A program made the translations under genes and the position numbers. From a virus, in IMG/VR virus record IMGVR_UViG_3300043411_000942, positions 124,001-188,000 of that record: a stretch of 64,000 nt of DNA; one strand, given 5' to 3'. Shown one piece after another: positions 37,604 through 47,144 of this stretch (the first letter of the stretch is position 1; every line of letters starts with the position of its first letter). The notes beneath the pieces are model-generated. The model searched no databases. It was not told where the DNA came from and saw only the letters and a list, made by a program, of their open reading frames with translations.

Positions 37604-40486
37604 ATGCCAAGCACTGAATCTACTGCACCTCAGACAAAATCCGAACGGCTAATCACCCGACGCTTCACTCAAGATGGAGTTCCTTGGGATTGTGTTTGGG
37701 AGAAGAGAGAGGCAAAGATCACGGACCCAGACGGTACCGTGGTTTTCCAGTCTGATGCTGAGGTGCCATCCACCTTCTCTCAGCTAGCTACAGATATCGC
37801 AGCTAGTAAGTACTTCCGCAAGGCTGGTGTTGCTGGGGGCGGAGAGGTGTCGTTCAAGCAGGTCGTGTACCGTATAGCTAATACGATACGCAAAGCTGGA
37901 GAGAGTAGGGGTTACTTTTCTGACCTTGAGGAGGCAAACGCTTTCGAGGCAGAGTTGTCCTACATGCTAACGACTCAAATGGGTGCGTTCAACTCGCCAG
38001 TATGGTTCAACTGTGGCCTATGGCAGCGGTATGGGATTAAGGGTGGGGCAGGTTTGTGGGCTTACAACGAAAGCTACAACCCAAGCCTTAACGGTCAAAA
38101 CGAGCACCCAGAGATCATGGGGATGGAGAATGCTTACGAGCGTCCCCAATCCTCAGCGTGCTTTATCCAGAGTGTGGATGACGACCTACGGAGCATCTAC
38201 GACCTAGCCAAGAATGAGGCAATGCTCTTCAAGTACGGGTCTGGTACAGGCTCAAACATGAGCTACCTTCGTAGTAAGTACGAGAAGTTGTCCGGAGGCG
38301 GACTATCTAGCGGTTTGATTAGCTTCCTAGAGATGCTTGACCGGGTAGCGGGCTCCACCAAGTCTGGTGGTACGACTAGGCGAGCTGCCGTTATGCGCTG
38401 CCTAGACATGGACCACCCTGAGATCGTGGACTTCATCGAGTGGAAGTCTAGGGAGGAAAAGAAGGCTAAGGCTCTTATTGCTGCTGGTTGGCCTAGTGAC
38501 TTCAACGGGGAGGCCTATCGAACCGTATCAGGTCAAAACTCAAACAACTCTGTTCGGGTTACTGACGAGTTCATGCGTAACGTTCAATCGGACGGTGACT
38601 GGTCTACTGTGAGTCGTACTACTGGAGAGGTTTTACACACCTACAAGGCTAGAGACTTGTGGAGTAAGATTGCTGAGGCGGCTTGGCAGTGTGCAGACCC
38701 AGGATTGCAGTTCGACACCACCATCAACGAGTGGCATACTTGCTCAAATACAGCGAAGATTAGGGCAAGTAACCCCTGCTCTGAGTTCATGTTCCTTGAC
38801 GAGTCAGCTTGCAACCTGGCCAGCCTAAATCTGACCAAGTTCTTGCAGGATGATGGGACATTTGATGTCGAGGCTTACCGCCACGCTATCCGAGTGTTTC
38901 TACTGGCTCAAGAGATCCTGGTAGACTTCTCGTCTTACCCAACAGAGCGTCTTTGTAAGACGAGTCATGACTATAGGCCTCTAGGTCTGGGGTACGCTAA
39001 CCTAGGCACGTTATTGATGGTATCTGGTATCCCTTACGACTCAGATAAGGGTCGAGCTATCGCAGGGTCTTTGACGGCCATACTCACGGGTCATGCCTAC
39101 AAGGTAAGCGCTCAGATTGCTGCTAAGCGAGGCCCCTTCGCTGGCTACCTTAAGAACAAGGAGCCCATGCTCCAGGTTATTGGTAAGCATCGCTCAGCAG
39201 TGGCAGCCATCAACGATGGACTCACTGGAGTTCTTTTCTCTGAACGGGCGCCAAACTACTTGATCCAAGCAGCCCAGCAAGACTGGGATGATGCCCTACG
39301 GCTAGGGGAGCAGTTCGGTTATCGGAACTCTCAGACCACTGTTCTTGCCCCTACAGGGACAATCGGGCTGTTGATGGATTGCGATACCACGGGCATCGAA
39401 CCCGACTTCTCGCTGGTGAAGTACAAGAAGCTGGCGGGTGGGGGTACGATCAAGATCGTAAACCAGTCCGTCACTAAAGCCCTCAAGAACTTGAAGTTCA
39501 GTGAGGACGATATTCGGTCGGTACTCGCCTACGTAGAGCAGTACGATACGGTTGAAGGTTGCCCGCTTATTACTCCGAGCATGCTTCCAATCTTCGACTG
39601 TGCGAATAGGTGTGGAAAGAATGGTACAAGGTACCTAGCTCCGATGTCGCATGTGCTCATGATGGCTGCGGCTCAACCGTTCCTATCGGGAGCAATTAGC
39701 AAGACAGTCAACCTGCCCAACGAGTCTACGGTCGAGGAAATTAAGGACATTTACGAGCGTAGTTGGAGTCTAGGTCTGAAGGCCGTTGCGTTGTATCGCG
39801 ATGGTTGCAAGTCCAGTCAACCTCTGAACTCCCAGGCAGACAAGACTAAGGAAGTCGAGGTAGCTCCTAGCAAGCCTTCAGAGGTGGCCGTCAAGACTCC
39901 AGAGGTGAAAGCCAAGGAGCCTGCTCAGAGGCCTACAGGGTCAAGGGTGCGGCTACCTACACGCAGGTCTGGGATAACCCAGGAGGCCAGGGTTGGTGGT
40001 CACAAGGTGTTCCTACGCACTGGAGAGTACGAGGATGGTTCGATAGGTGAGATCTTCATCGACATGCACAAGGAAGGAGCCACCTTCCGTAGCATCATGA
40101 ATTGCCTAGCCATGTCTGTAAGTCTGGGGCTACAGCATGGGGTGCCTCTAGCGTCCTATGTGAGGCAGTTCACCTTCACTAAGTTTGAGCCGTCTGGCCC
40201 AGTCCTTGGACACGCTAAGGTGAAGCTGGCAACAAGTGTTGTTGACTATGTCTTTCGAAGCTTGGCTGTTGAGTACCTAGGTCGTGAGGACTTAGCTCAC
40301 GTCAAGTCCGAGGCTTATGCTGACGAAACCCCCAAGGGACCTTTGACCGAGTCAATCTCAGCTGACCAGCACCATGCGGAGATGATGGGGGACGCTCCTG
40401 CTTGTGACGGTTGTGGGCACATTACAGTCCGCAATGGTACCTGCTATAGGTGCTTGAATTGCGGGAATAGTATGGGATGCTCCTAA
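37604..40486 (+). CDS. nrdJ: class II (adenosylcobalamin) ribonucleotide reductase
   Basis: 960 aa. 'TQMGAFNSPVWFNCGLWQRY', 'SSACFIQSVDDDL', 'GSGTGSNMSYLRSKYEKLSG', 'NPCSEFMFLDESACNLASLN' and 'GTIGLLMDCDTTGIEPDFSL' are class II NrdJ motifs (active-site NPCxE). A C-terminal domain of ~200 residues ends in a CxxC...CxxC zinc ribbon (CDGCGHITV, CYRCLNCGN). It reduces ribonucleotides to deoxyribonucleotides using B12, independent of oxygen; supports phage DNA synthesis. No thioredoxin adjacent. Confidence 0.96.
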   Translation: MPSTESTAPQTKSERLITRRFTQDGVPWDCVWEKREAKITDPDGTVVFQSDAEVPSTFSQLATDIAASKYFRKAGVAGGGEVSFKQVVYRIANTIRKAGESRGYFSDLEEANAFEAELSYMLTTQMGAFNSPVWFNCGLWQRYGIKGGAGLWAYNESYNPSLNGQNEHPEIMGMENAYERPQSSACFIQSVDDDLRSIYDLAKNEAMLFKYGSGTGSNMSYLRSKYEKLSGGGLSSGLISFLEMLDRVAGSTKSGGTTRRAAVMRCLDMDHPEIVDFIEWKSREEKKAKALIAAGWPSDFNGEAYRTVSGQNSNNSVRVTDEFMRNVQSDGDWSTVSRTTGEVLHTYKARDLWSKIAEAAWQCADPGLQFDTTINEWHTCSNTAKIRASNPCSEFMFLDESACNLASLNLTKFLQDDGTFDVEAYRHAIRVFLLAQEILVDFSSYPTERLCKTSHDYRPLGLGYANLGTLLMVSGIPYDSDKGRAIAGSLTAILTGHAYKVSAQIAAKRGPFAGYLKNKEPMLQVIGKHRSAVAAINDGLTGVLFSERAPNYLIQAAQQDWDDALRLGEQFGYRNSQTTVLAPTGTIGLLMDCDTTGIEPDFSLVKYKKLAGGGTIKIVNQSVTKALKNLKFSEDDIRSVLAYVEQYDTVEGCPLITPSMLPIFDCANRCGKNGTRYLAPMSHVLMMAAAQPFLSGAISKTVNLPNESTVEEIKDIYERSWSLGLKAVALYRDGCKSSQPLNSQADKTKEVEVAPSKPSEVAVKTPEVKAKEPAQRPTGSRVRLPTRRSGITQEARVGGHKVFLRTGEYEDGSIGEIFIDMHKEGATFRSIMNCLAMSVSLGLQHGVPLASYVRQFTFTKFEPSGPVLGHAKVKLATSVVDYVFRSLAVEYLGREDLAHVKSEAYADETPKGPLTESISADQHHAEMMGDAPACDGCGHITVRNGTCYRCLNCGNSMGCS

Positions 40487-40504
40487 CCTAGTCTCGTAGG
40501 TCGA

Positions 40505-40551
40505 AAAAGAGGAGAGGTGCCCTGAATTTTGAGGGGCACCTCTCCTCTTTG
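40505..40551 (+). terminator. Rho-independent terminator
   Basis: A long stem AAAGAGGAGAGGTGCCC with GGGGCACCTCTCCTCTTT around TGAATTTT; ends the nrdJ transcript. Confidence 0.8.
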
Positions 40552-40564
40552 GTGTATAGGAGGT

Positions 40565-40828
40565 ATGTCAGATTCCTACCTAACTAAGGACACTTTCATT
40601 GTAGAAGGCATCGTGGAGCTAGACCCTATGTCGGGGCGTTACGTTATCCGACAAGTAGAGGAGGAGTTCGAGTCTCAATCCAAGATGGTAGGTGTATTCG
40701 ATCCTCAAGCTGCCCTGGCCACCCTACATGGGCAGGAGGTACGAGTTATTGTCGTACCTTTGGCAACCGTTCAGGCTGTGGAGAAAACCCTTCAAGCCCT
40801 TGAGGCTTCTTCCAAAGAAGGGTCCTAG
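40565..40828 (+). CDS. hypothetical protein (87 aa)
   Basis: ATG 40565 with TAGGAGG. 'FIVEGIVELDPMSGRYVIRQ' and 'EVRVIVVPLATVQAVEKTLQ' suggest a small alpha/beta barrel. No family recognised. It precedes the RecD2-like gene by 1 nt. Confidence 0.7.
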   Translation: MSDSYLTKDTFIVEGIVELDPMSGRYVIRQVEEEFESQSKMVGVFDPQAALATLHGQEVRVIVVPLATVQAVEKTLQALEASSKEGS

Positions 40829-40829
40829 T

Positions 40830-43001
40830 GTGGATACGATTACCGGTATAGTTAGCGCTGTAACCTACGTTAGCGGAGATTTTTTCATCTTCTCAGTGGA
40901 GCTTGACAGTGGGAAGGTGTGTACCTGTAAGGGTAATCTACTAGGGGTTAAGGGGTTATCTGCTGGAGTCCCATTAGAGCTTACCGGTAAGTGGGTAAAT
41001 CACCCGAAGTATGGGAGACAGTTGGAGCTACACAGCTGGGATGTTTACCCACTGTCTGAGTCTGGGGCAGACAAATTCCTAACTTGCTGCTTAGGTCTGG
41101 ACTACACCTTAGTTGGTGTGTTGTTATCCACGTTTGGTGTAGGCGTCATTCAAGTAATTCGGGAGACCCCAGAAAAGCTTAACAGTATTGACGGACTAGA
41201 GGAGGGTCAAGTCGAGAGTGTGGTAGAGGCTTGGGCCCTTGTACAAGCAGCAAAAGACCTAGCAGGGTTCTTCTCAGATCACACGGTGACTTCTAGTCAG
41301 GTTCGAGCTATCTTTTCTTTGTTCGGAGCCGACTCGAAGGCAGTTATCACGGAGAATCCATATCGCCTCCTGGAAGCGGACGGGTTTTCCTTCAATCAGG
41401 TAGACTCCATTGCCTCGAACTTGAAAGTCTCTCGTCAGGACTCTCGTAGGTTGGAGGGTGCTGTACTGTGGCTACTACGAGAGTCTGCCCTTTCGGGGCA
41501 CCTTTGCTTGAAGTTGGACTCATTAGCTACACACCTAAAAGAACTACTGAGGCAGTACCCCGAAGTTGACTCGTTTAGAGAGCTTGGTTTGGGGGCGGAT
41601 TTACTCGTAGCTGTCCAACGCTTAGAGTCTCGTGATGTCGTGAAGGTGGATGAGGTTGGGGTTTACCTAGGCGTCCATTACAAACACGAGAGGGACTCCG
41701 CTTCCCACCTAGCTAAGTTCCTGACTCCGCTCAAACTAGAAGTGGATGCTGAGGACTTCCTTAACAACTACGAGATGACGCACCAGATAAAGCTTTCAGA
41801 TGCTCAGCGAGTTGCAGTAGAGCAGCTGACAAAGCATCGAGTGTTGGTCCTTACAGGATTGCCTGGTACGGGTAAAACTACGGTGATTAAGGCCATCGTA
41901 AGTCTATTCGAGAGAGCTGCGATTCAGTTTACTCTGATGGCCCCTACCGGTATTGCGGCAAAACGACTGGCGTCTGTGACGGGGCATCCAGCGGCTACGA
42001 TTCACAGGACACTACGGTACGATGGGGACACCTGGGGTTACGACCACCTCAACAAGTACCCTATTGGAGCTGTAATTGTAGATGAGCTGTCCATGGTCAG
42101 CATGGAGTTGTTCTACCGAGTCCTTACGTCCCTAGATGAGAGTACCATCCTTGTGCTTGTTGGAGATGACGCTCAGCTCCCCTCGGTAGGTCCAGGTAAT
42201 GTGCTGCGAGAGCTGGCAAATTGCCCAGCGTTACCTACAGTGAGGTTGACTCAGATCTTTAGGCAAGCTGAGCAAAGCTCTATCGTCGTCAACTCCCACA
42301 GGGTAAATAGGGGGGAGTCGATCCTTGCTGGCGGTGTAGATTCTGACCTCAGGTTCGTACCCATTGCGGAGGAACCTCAAATTGCAGAGTTGATTGTCCA
42401 GATGGCTGTAAAGTTGAAGCATCGGGACGCCAACTTCCAGGTTCTTACCCCAAAGTATGATGGGGTGGTGGGGGTAAATTCCTTGAATGACCTCCTACGA
42501 GAGGCCTTAAACCCAGAGTCCTCTTACAAGAAAGAATGGTCAAGCGGCTCCCTGAGGTTTCGCGAGGGGGACCGTTTGATGATCATCAAAAACGACTACA
42601 AACTTGGGGTGTACAACGGGGACATGGGTAAGTTGATGGCGGTAAAGACCGACCACTTTATTGTCCGTATTCACGGGATTGGGGAGGGCGGCTTGGATGT
42701 GTACGTAGAGTTCCCCAAAAAGGATGTGCTGCAAAAGCTACGTTTGGCCTATGCAATTACGGTACATAAGAGTCAAGGGTCTGAATTTGACACGGTCATC
42801 CTACCCGTTGTTAGCAGTCAAGGTAGGATGTTGCAACGCAACCTGTTCTACACGGCCATAACGAGAGCCAAGCGTAAAGTTTGGCTCTTGGGTGGAAGTG
42901 ATGCCGTACGCAGAGCAATAGCCAATGACCAGGTAGTTCAACGAAATACTGGGTTGTCTTTGGCAGTCGAGAACTCCTTTAAGCAGTTGACAGGAAACTA
43001 A
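40830..43001 (+). CDS. RecD2-like superfamily 1 helicase
   Basis: 723 aa from GTG 40830, 1 nt after the previous stop. Order: OB-like N-terminal domain ('ITGIVSAVTYVSGDFFIFSV'), HhH-like helices, then helicase motifs: I 'VLTGLPGTGKTTVIKA', II 'GAVIVDELSMVSMELF', III 'LVGDDAQLPSVGPGNV', IV 'LTQIFRQAEQSS', V/VI 'AYAITVHKSQGSEFDTVI' and 'LFYTAITRAKRKVWL'. RecD2 is a 5'-3' helicase used in repair and replication; phage homologues probably aid recombination-dependent replication. Confidence 0.92.
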   Translation: MDTITGIVSAVTYVSGDFFIFSVELDSGKVCTCKGNLLGVKGLSAGVPLELTGKWVNHPKYGRQLELHSWDVYPLSESGADKFLTCCLGLDYTLVGVLLSTFGVGVIQVIRETPEKLNSIDGLEEGQVESVVEAWALVQAAKDLAGFFSDHTVTSSQVRAIFSLFGADSKAVITENPYRLLEADGFSFNQVDSIASNLKVSRQDSRRLEGAVLWLLRESALSGHLCLKLDSLATHLKELLRQYPEVDSFRELGLGADLLVAVQRLESRDVVKVDEVGVYLGVHYKHERDSASHLAKFLTPLKLEVDAEDFLNNYEMTHQIKLSDAQRVAVEQLTKHRVLVLTGLPGTGKTTVIKAIVSLFERAAIQFTLMAPTGIAAKRLASVTGHPAATIHRTLRYDGDTWGYDHLNKYPIGAVIVDELSMVSMELFYRVLTSLDESTILVLVGDDAQLPSVGPGNVLRELANCPALPTVRLTQIFRQAEQSSIVVNSHRVNRGESILAGGVDSDLRFVPIAEEPQIAELIVQMAVKLKHRDANFQVLTPKYDGVVGVNSLNDLLREALNPESSYKKEWSSGSLRFREGDRLMIIKNDYKLGVYNGDMGKLMAVKTDHFIVRIHGIGEGGLDVYVEFPKKDVLQKLRLAYAITVHKSQGSEFDTVILPVVSSQGRMLQRNLFYTAITRAKRKVWLLGGSDAVRRAIANDQVVQRNTGLSLAVENSFKQLTGN

Positions 43002-43004
43002 CCC

Positions 43005-44165
43005 ATGGACTCTGATCGTATTGAGCAGGTATACACTGAGCTATTTAGTATGGGTATTGAGCTAGACTCAGACCCTACAATCTCTGGCCCTCGGTACCTG
43101 AATGAGGTTGTGGCTAGGTGCCGCAACTACATGAATAGGGTAACGATGATGTTGCTGGAGTTGCAACGAGAGAATCGTGCGCTTTCTAAGGCGGTTGCTG
43201 GTCTGAAGCTGGAGTTCAAGATCGAGTTTGACCAGCTGATAGCAGAGAATGACTCCATTAAGCGGCTACCCAACATCAAAGATAGGGAGTCTACTGCGAA
43301 TGTGATGCTGGCTGCGAAAAGGAGGGAGATTGCAGATCTGGAGCTACAGATCTCAGACCTAGATACAATCGAGAAGACGGTTCGCCTTAGGCACCAAGAG
43401 TTAGTGCGAACCAGCGATAACATCAAAACTCAACGCTCCTTGTTGCAGACCGATCGTAATACCGGTGCAGGGTACGGAGATGAGAGTAGGGGCGACTCTA
43501 GGGATACTACCGCTAGCTCTATCGACGAGAGTGAGCTAGATAGGCTACTCCAGGAGTTGAGTCCTGGGGCTGCCCCTGCTCCTGCTCCTGTTGAACCAGA
43601 GGCACTCCCAGAGGCCTCTGTGAGGTTCTACGAGACCACCAGAAACGACCTTCTAGACTACGAGCGGACCAGTGCCAATGCTCTAGCCGACGAAGAGGGT
43701 AAGGTCATCGCGGCTACACTGAAGGAGGATCCAACTCCTGAGGTCTCTCCTACCCTTGAGAAGGTTGTCACTGAGGCCTCCTCGCGCCTGATTCAGAGGA
43801 GGTCATTGACCTCGACAAGCTCTTCTACCCCTGAGGCTTCTATCCCTGAGGTCTCTCCTATTCCTGAGGTCTCTCCTACCCCTGAGGTCTCTCCTATCCC
43901 TGAGGCTTCTACCCCTGAGGCTCCTACCCCTGAGGCCCCTACCCCTCCTGCCTCTGAGGCGACCGAAGACTTTGAACTCTCCAGGTTCCTAGATGATGTG
44001 GGGCGCGACACTCCTAACCTTATCGCAACCCCCAAGGACTCCCCCAAGGAGGCGACTACAAGCAGCAAGGCCAAGGCCTCTAAGCCTACTAGTAAGGAGG
44101 TAACGAAGCCAAATATCGACGACTTCTCAGACTTCGACTTTGCGGAAATCTTAAGTAAGATGTAG
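43005..44165 (+). CDS. coiled-coil protein with Pro-Glu repeats
   Basis: 386 aa. Residues about 30-150 are strongly coiled-coil ('LLELQRENRALSKAVAGLKL', 'RREIADLELQISDLDTIEKT'). Then a long disordered region with tandem PEVSP/PEASP and TPEAPT repeats, ending in acidic 'IDDFSDFDFAEILSKM'. No family recognised. Its C-terminal acidic tail resembles those of SSB-interacting proteins; a replisome scaffold is conceivable. Confidence 0.75.
   Translation: MDSDRIEQVYTELFSMGIELDSDPTISGPRYLNEVVARCRNYMNRVTMMLLELQRENRALSKAVAGLKLEFKIEFDQLIAENDSIKRLPNIKDRESTANVMLAAKRREIADLELQISDLDTIEKTVRLRHQELVRTSDNIKTQRSLLQTDRNTGAGYGDESRGDSRDTTASSIDESELDRLLQELSPGAAPAPAPVEPEALPEASVRFYETTRNDLLDYERTSANALADEEGKVIAATLKEDPTPEVSPTLEKVVTEASSRLIQRRSLTSTSSSTPEASIPEVSPIPEVSPTPEVSPIPEASTPEAPTPEAPTPPASEATEDFELSRFLDDVGRDTPNLIATPKDSPKEATTSSKAKASKPTSKEVTKPNIDDFSDFDFAEILSKM
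43824..43950 (+). repeat. imperfect 15-30 bp tandem repeat
   Basis: Repeats of CCTGAGGTCTCTCCTA and CCTGAGGCTTCT encode (T/I)PE(V/A)(S/P) units in the 43005 gene. A similar CCCCTCAGGT-type repeat occurs in the DnaX gene at 56050-56170. Confidence 0.7.
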
Positions 44166-44319
44166 TGGACAAAATGGGACTCGTGTGGTAACCTTCGTGT
44201 AGAGAGTTAACTGGATAGGAAGCTCGTTCTTCTGCCTTAGTAAGCTCTCAACTAACCAGCCTGTTCCTGGCAATATCCTTTGGAATATCCAGGCGGCACG
44301 TTTAATCAGCAAAAGGAAA
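44166..44319. other. spacer before the SSB-like gene
   Basis: A leader with GGCAATATCC-TTT-GGAATATCC-like inverted repeat near 44265-44290 and no ORF; may hold a promoter or regulatory hairpin. Confidence 0.35.
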
Positions 44320-44325
44320 ATGATC

Positions 44326-45189
44326 ATGGGCGATTACGATCTTGAGGATGATGACATTGGTCTTGGCGATGAGGACCGTCATCGTGTCAATAGTACCAAG
44401 ACTGACTGGTACAAGGGTGAAAAGGGTAGAACGGATCGTGTAGCGATCGTCTACTTCAACTCAGTGGAGATGACCTCTCTACGTCGGGCCCTTCGCGCAG
44501 ACCCCAAACTAGCGGATGCTCAAAAACGAGAAGTAGTTGAGCAGGCAAAGCTTTCGGTCGCCAAGAAGTTGAACAAGTCCGCTGACCTCTTGGATGAGGT
44601 GGACTTGTTGGACCTTACCGAGGCACGCTTTAAGCCGGTATCTGGGTACTACTCTAAGACCCCTGGGTTGGGTTACATTGCAGCGCCAAAGGGTACCCTA
44701 AGCGCAGAGGACGCGAAAGTGTTCGAGAAGTTGGGGGAGCGTAAGGATTACCTATGCACTCTCCTTGTGGTTTACCCCACTGACCGAGAGGGTGAGCTTA
44801 CGAGCAAGGAAGACTTGATCCGTAAGTTCAAGATCATGCCTTGGCGATTCCCAGCCGAGAAGTATGAGGTAATCCGCAAGATCAACAAGGGTCTCGTGGA
44901 GAGCAATAGTACGGTATCCTCAGTAGACCTCAGTATCTCTTGTACGGATACCGGGTTCCAGAAGATGACCATTACTCAGTGCGGTCCTGCACTGTACCAG
45001 AGAAACGATAACTTCCGTAGGCTGGTCCTAACGAAGGCGATTGCTTCCTACAAGAAGCTATCCCCCTTCCGTGAGATGAGCGTGGACGACCTACGAGAGA
45101 AGCTTGGGATGTCTTCCGGAGGAGGGGTTGTGTCCCCTGGTTCGGACCTCTCTACAGAAGACTTCACCAACATTCTGAACAACGTCTGA
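44326..45189 (+). CDS. probable single-stranded DNA-binding protein
   Basis: About 287 aa (ATG 44320 or 44326, AAAGGAAAA upstream). Not a classical OB SSB by eye, but location between helicase and RuvC/RecA, an N-terminal acidic leader (DLEDDDIGLGDEDR), a basic central part, and an acidic C-terminus 'DLSTEDFTNILNNV' match the pattern of phage SSBs such as gp32 and gp2.5. Function assigned from context. Confidence 0.5.
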   Translation: MGDYDLEDDDIGLGDEDRHRVNSTKTDWYKGEKGRTDRVAIVYFNSVEMTSLRRALRADPKLADAQKREVVEQAKLSVAKKLNKSADLLDEVDLLDLTEARFKPVSGYYSKTPGLGYIAAPKGTLSAEDAKVFEKLGERKDYLCTLLVVYPTDREGELTSKEDLIRKFKIMPWRFPAEKYEVIRKINKGLVESNSTVSSVDLSISCTDTGFQKMTITQCGPALYQRNDNFRRLVLTKAIASYKKLSPFREMSVDDLREKLGMSSGGGVVSPGSDLSTEDFTNILNNV

Positions 45190-45198
45190 CGTTACCCC

Positions 45199-45247
45199 CT
45201 AAGGGGAAGGGGCTTTAATGTAGCTCCTTCCCCTTTCGCCTTTGTTT
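45199..45247 (+). terminator. Rho-independent terminator
   Basis: AAGGGGAAGGGGC (45201-45213) pairs with GCTCCTTCCCCTT (45223-45235), then TCGCCTTTGTTT. Confidence 0.75.
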
Positions 45248-45255
45248 GAGGGGTA

Positions 45256-45897
45256 ATGCTGTCTATTGGTTTAGACCCATCGATGTCTGGGTTTGGTTGG
45301 TGCGTCCACGACTCAAACGCCCTAGGTAAGTCTAGGGTTCTGGATAAGGGTAGGTTCGCAAGTCCATCCTCTGCGGCATTCATTAGTCGCTATATTGGAC
45401 TTAGGGCTTGCGTTTGTGACTTGCTGGATGGTTGGCCAGAGGTGACTCATGTTGGTGTAGAGTCTCCTCCGTTTGGGGAGCTGTGGTCAGAGGGTCTGTA
45501 CGGGCTGTTCTTGTACGTGAATGAGGCTATCTACACGCGTAAGCGGGATGTAGTCTACTTTGATCCTCTCACACTGAAGTACCTAACTAAGGAGGATCCT
45601 ACCCTACGACAAGGTAAGATGTTCAAGGCAGACATGATCGCCTTGGCAAAGGCCGACACTGGCATCGTAAAGTGGAGTGCCGATGAGGCGGATGCTTACC
45701 ACCTAGCTAGATTTGCAGCTAGGTTTTGGAGTTTGATGGACGGGACAATCACCCAAGACGTCCTGTTACCCACTGAGCAACGAGTGTTTCTACGTGAGCA
45801 AACCTTCACCAAAGGCAAGCATAAGGGGGAGACTCACCAGGACGGGACAATATTTCGTGAGAACGACAGATTCTTTAGATTCTCGGAGCGCAAATGA
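45256..45897 (+). CDS. RuvC-like Holliday junction resolvase
   Basis: 213 aa. 'LSIGLDPSMSGFGWCVHD' (first acidic residue of the RNase H-fold, DxSxxxxG), 'VTHVGVESPPFGELWSEG' (second acidic, E), and 'KWSADEADAYHLARFAARF' (last acidic pair). These are RuvC family features. Likely resolves recombination intermediates. Stop overlaps the RecA start by 4 nt. Confidence 0.8.
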   Translation: MLSIGLDPSMSGFGWCVHDSNALGKSRVLDKGRFASPSSAAFISRYIGLRACVCDLLDGWPEVTHVGVESPPFGELWSEGLYGLFLYVNEAIYTRKRDVVYFDPLTLKYLTKEDPTLRQGKMFKADMIALAKADTGIVKWSADEADAYHLARFAARFWSLMDGTITQDVLLPTEQRVFLREQTFTKGKHKGETHQDGTIFRENDRFFRFSERK

Positions 45898-47144
45898 GTA
45901 AGATCGCTGCTACTACGGTAAAGTCTCAACCCAAAGACAAGTCTTCAGTGACTAGGGCGAATGTTCTAGGGGCTTTAGCCGCTATCAAGAAGATAACTGG
46001 GGCAACTCCAGTTGGGTCTACTACGGTTACGTTCCCCCATATCCCATCCAACATCATCCAGATAGACAACCTTTTGGGGGGCAGTCCACTACCAGACGGT
46101 AGTGGACTGACATGTCCAGGCTACGCAAGAGGTCGCATTATCGAGGTGTACGGTGCTGAGTCTAGCGGCAAGACTACCCTAGCTTTGGGGGCAATAGGGA
46201 ATGTGCGTAAGATGGGAGGCACGTCCATGTTCCTGGACTTCGAGAACTCCCTGCACCATGGGTACGCTCAGAAAGTCATTGGAGGTCCCTTCAACGATAC
46301 GGACACAATCTGCTATGCGCCTGACACGCTTGAAGATGGCTTCAAGATGCTGTACATCGCAATCAAGGCTGGATTCGACCTGATTGTTGTTGACTCTGTT
46401 GCGGCTATGATTCCGAAGAAGGAGCTGGACAAGAAGCTAGGGGATGTTGCGGCTATTGGCGCCCTCGCACGAGCTATGTCGGAGAATATCTCTAAGCTCG
46501 TTCAGTGGCAGAAGAAGGCCCCAAACACAGTGGTTATGCTGCTGAATCAGATTCGGTCTACGATTACATCCGGACCTGGGGACAACGAGACTACAGCTGG
46601 TGGAAAGGCAGTGAAGTTCTACGCAACTCACCGTCTCAAGCTCACTCGGATTCGTTCGGACATTATCGAGAGAGTCGATCTAAACACTGGCAAGAAGAAG
46701 AAGGTCCCATTCGGAAACGTCACCCTCGTGAAGGTGGTGAAAAACAAGCTGGACGGTAAGCAGGGACATACGGCTGAAGTCTTCATTCGGTACGGGTACG
46801 GGCTAGACGAGTTCATGTCCCTCATTGAGTGCGGCATCCCAAGGAAAATTATCCACAAGGATGGTGCTACTTACACCTACAATGGTGAGAAGTTCAAGGG
46901 TAAGGATCGACTGCGCAAGTACCTCATTGAGAACCCTAAAGCTGCTGCGGAGCTTCGCGCAAAGATCCACAAGGCCCTACTCCAGGAGAAACCTGAGGCG
47001 GCATCTCAGGAGGAAGACGTAGAGGATGACGACATCCAGTCTGACTCGACGGCTGGAATCTCTGATGATGACCAAGCGGATAGTGGCATTGACGAGGAAG
47101 CGCTAGATGTAGCTATGTCCGCAGAAGAGCTTCCTGAGGGCTAA
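45894..47144 (+). CDS. RecA-like recombinase
   Basis: 416 aa. 'IIEVYGAESSGKTTLALGAI' (Walker A), 'AGFDLIVVDSVAAMIPKKEL' (Walker B and the VDSVAA segment), loop L1/L2 'VVMLLNQIRSTI' and 'SGPGDNETTAGGKAVKFYAT', 'RLKLTRI' and an acidic C-terminal tail. Drives strand exchange in recombination-dependent replication; longer tail than host RecA. Confidence 0.95.
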   Translation: MSKIAATTVKSQPKDKSSVTRANVLGALAAIKKITGATPVGSTTVTFPHIPSNIIQIDNLLGGSPLPDGSGLTCPGYARGRIIEVYGAESSGKTTLALGAIGNVRKMGGTSMFLDFENSLHHGYAQKVIGGPFNDTDTICYAPDTLEDGFKMLYIAIKAGFDLIVVDSVAAMIPKKELDKKLGDVAAIGALARAMSENISKLVQWQKKAPNTVVMLLNQIRSTITSGPGDNETTAGGKAVKFYATHRLKLTRIRSDIIERVDLNTGKKKKVPFGNVTLVKVVKNKLDGKQGHTAEVFIRYGYGLDEFMSLIECGIPRKIIHKDGATYTYNGEKFKGKDRLRKYLIENPKAAAELRAKIHKALLQEKPEAASQEEDVEDDDIQSDSTAGISDDDQADSGIDEEALDVAMSAEELPEG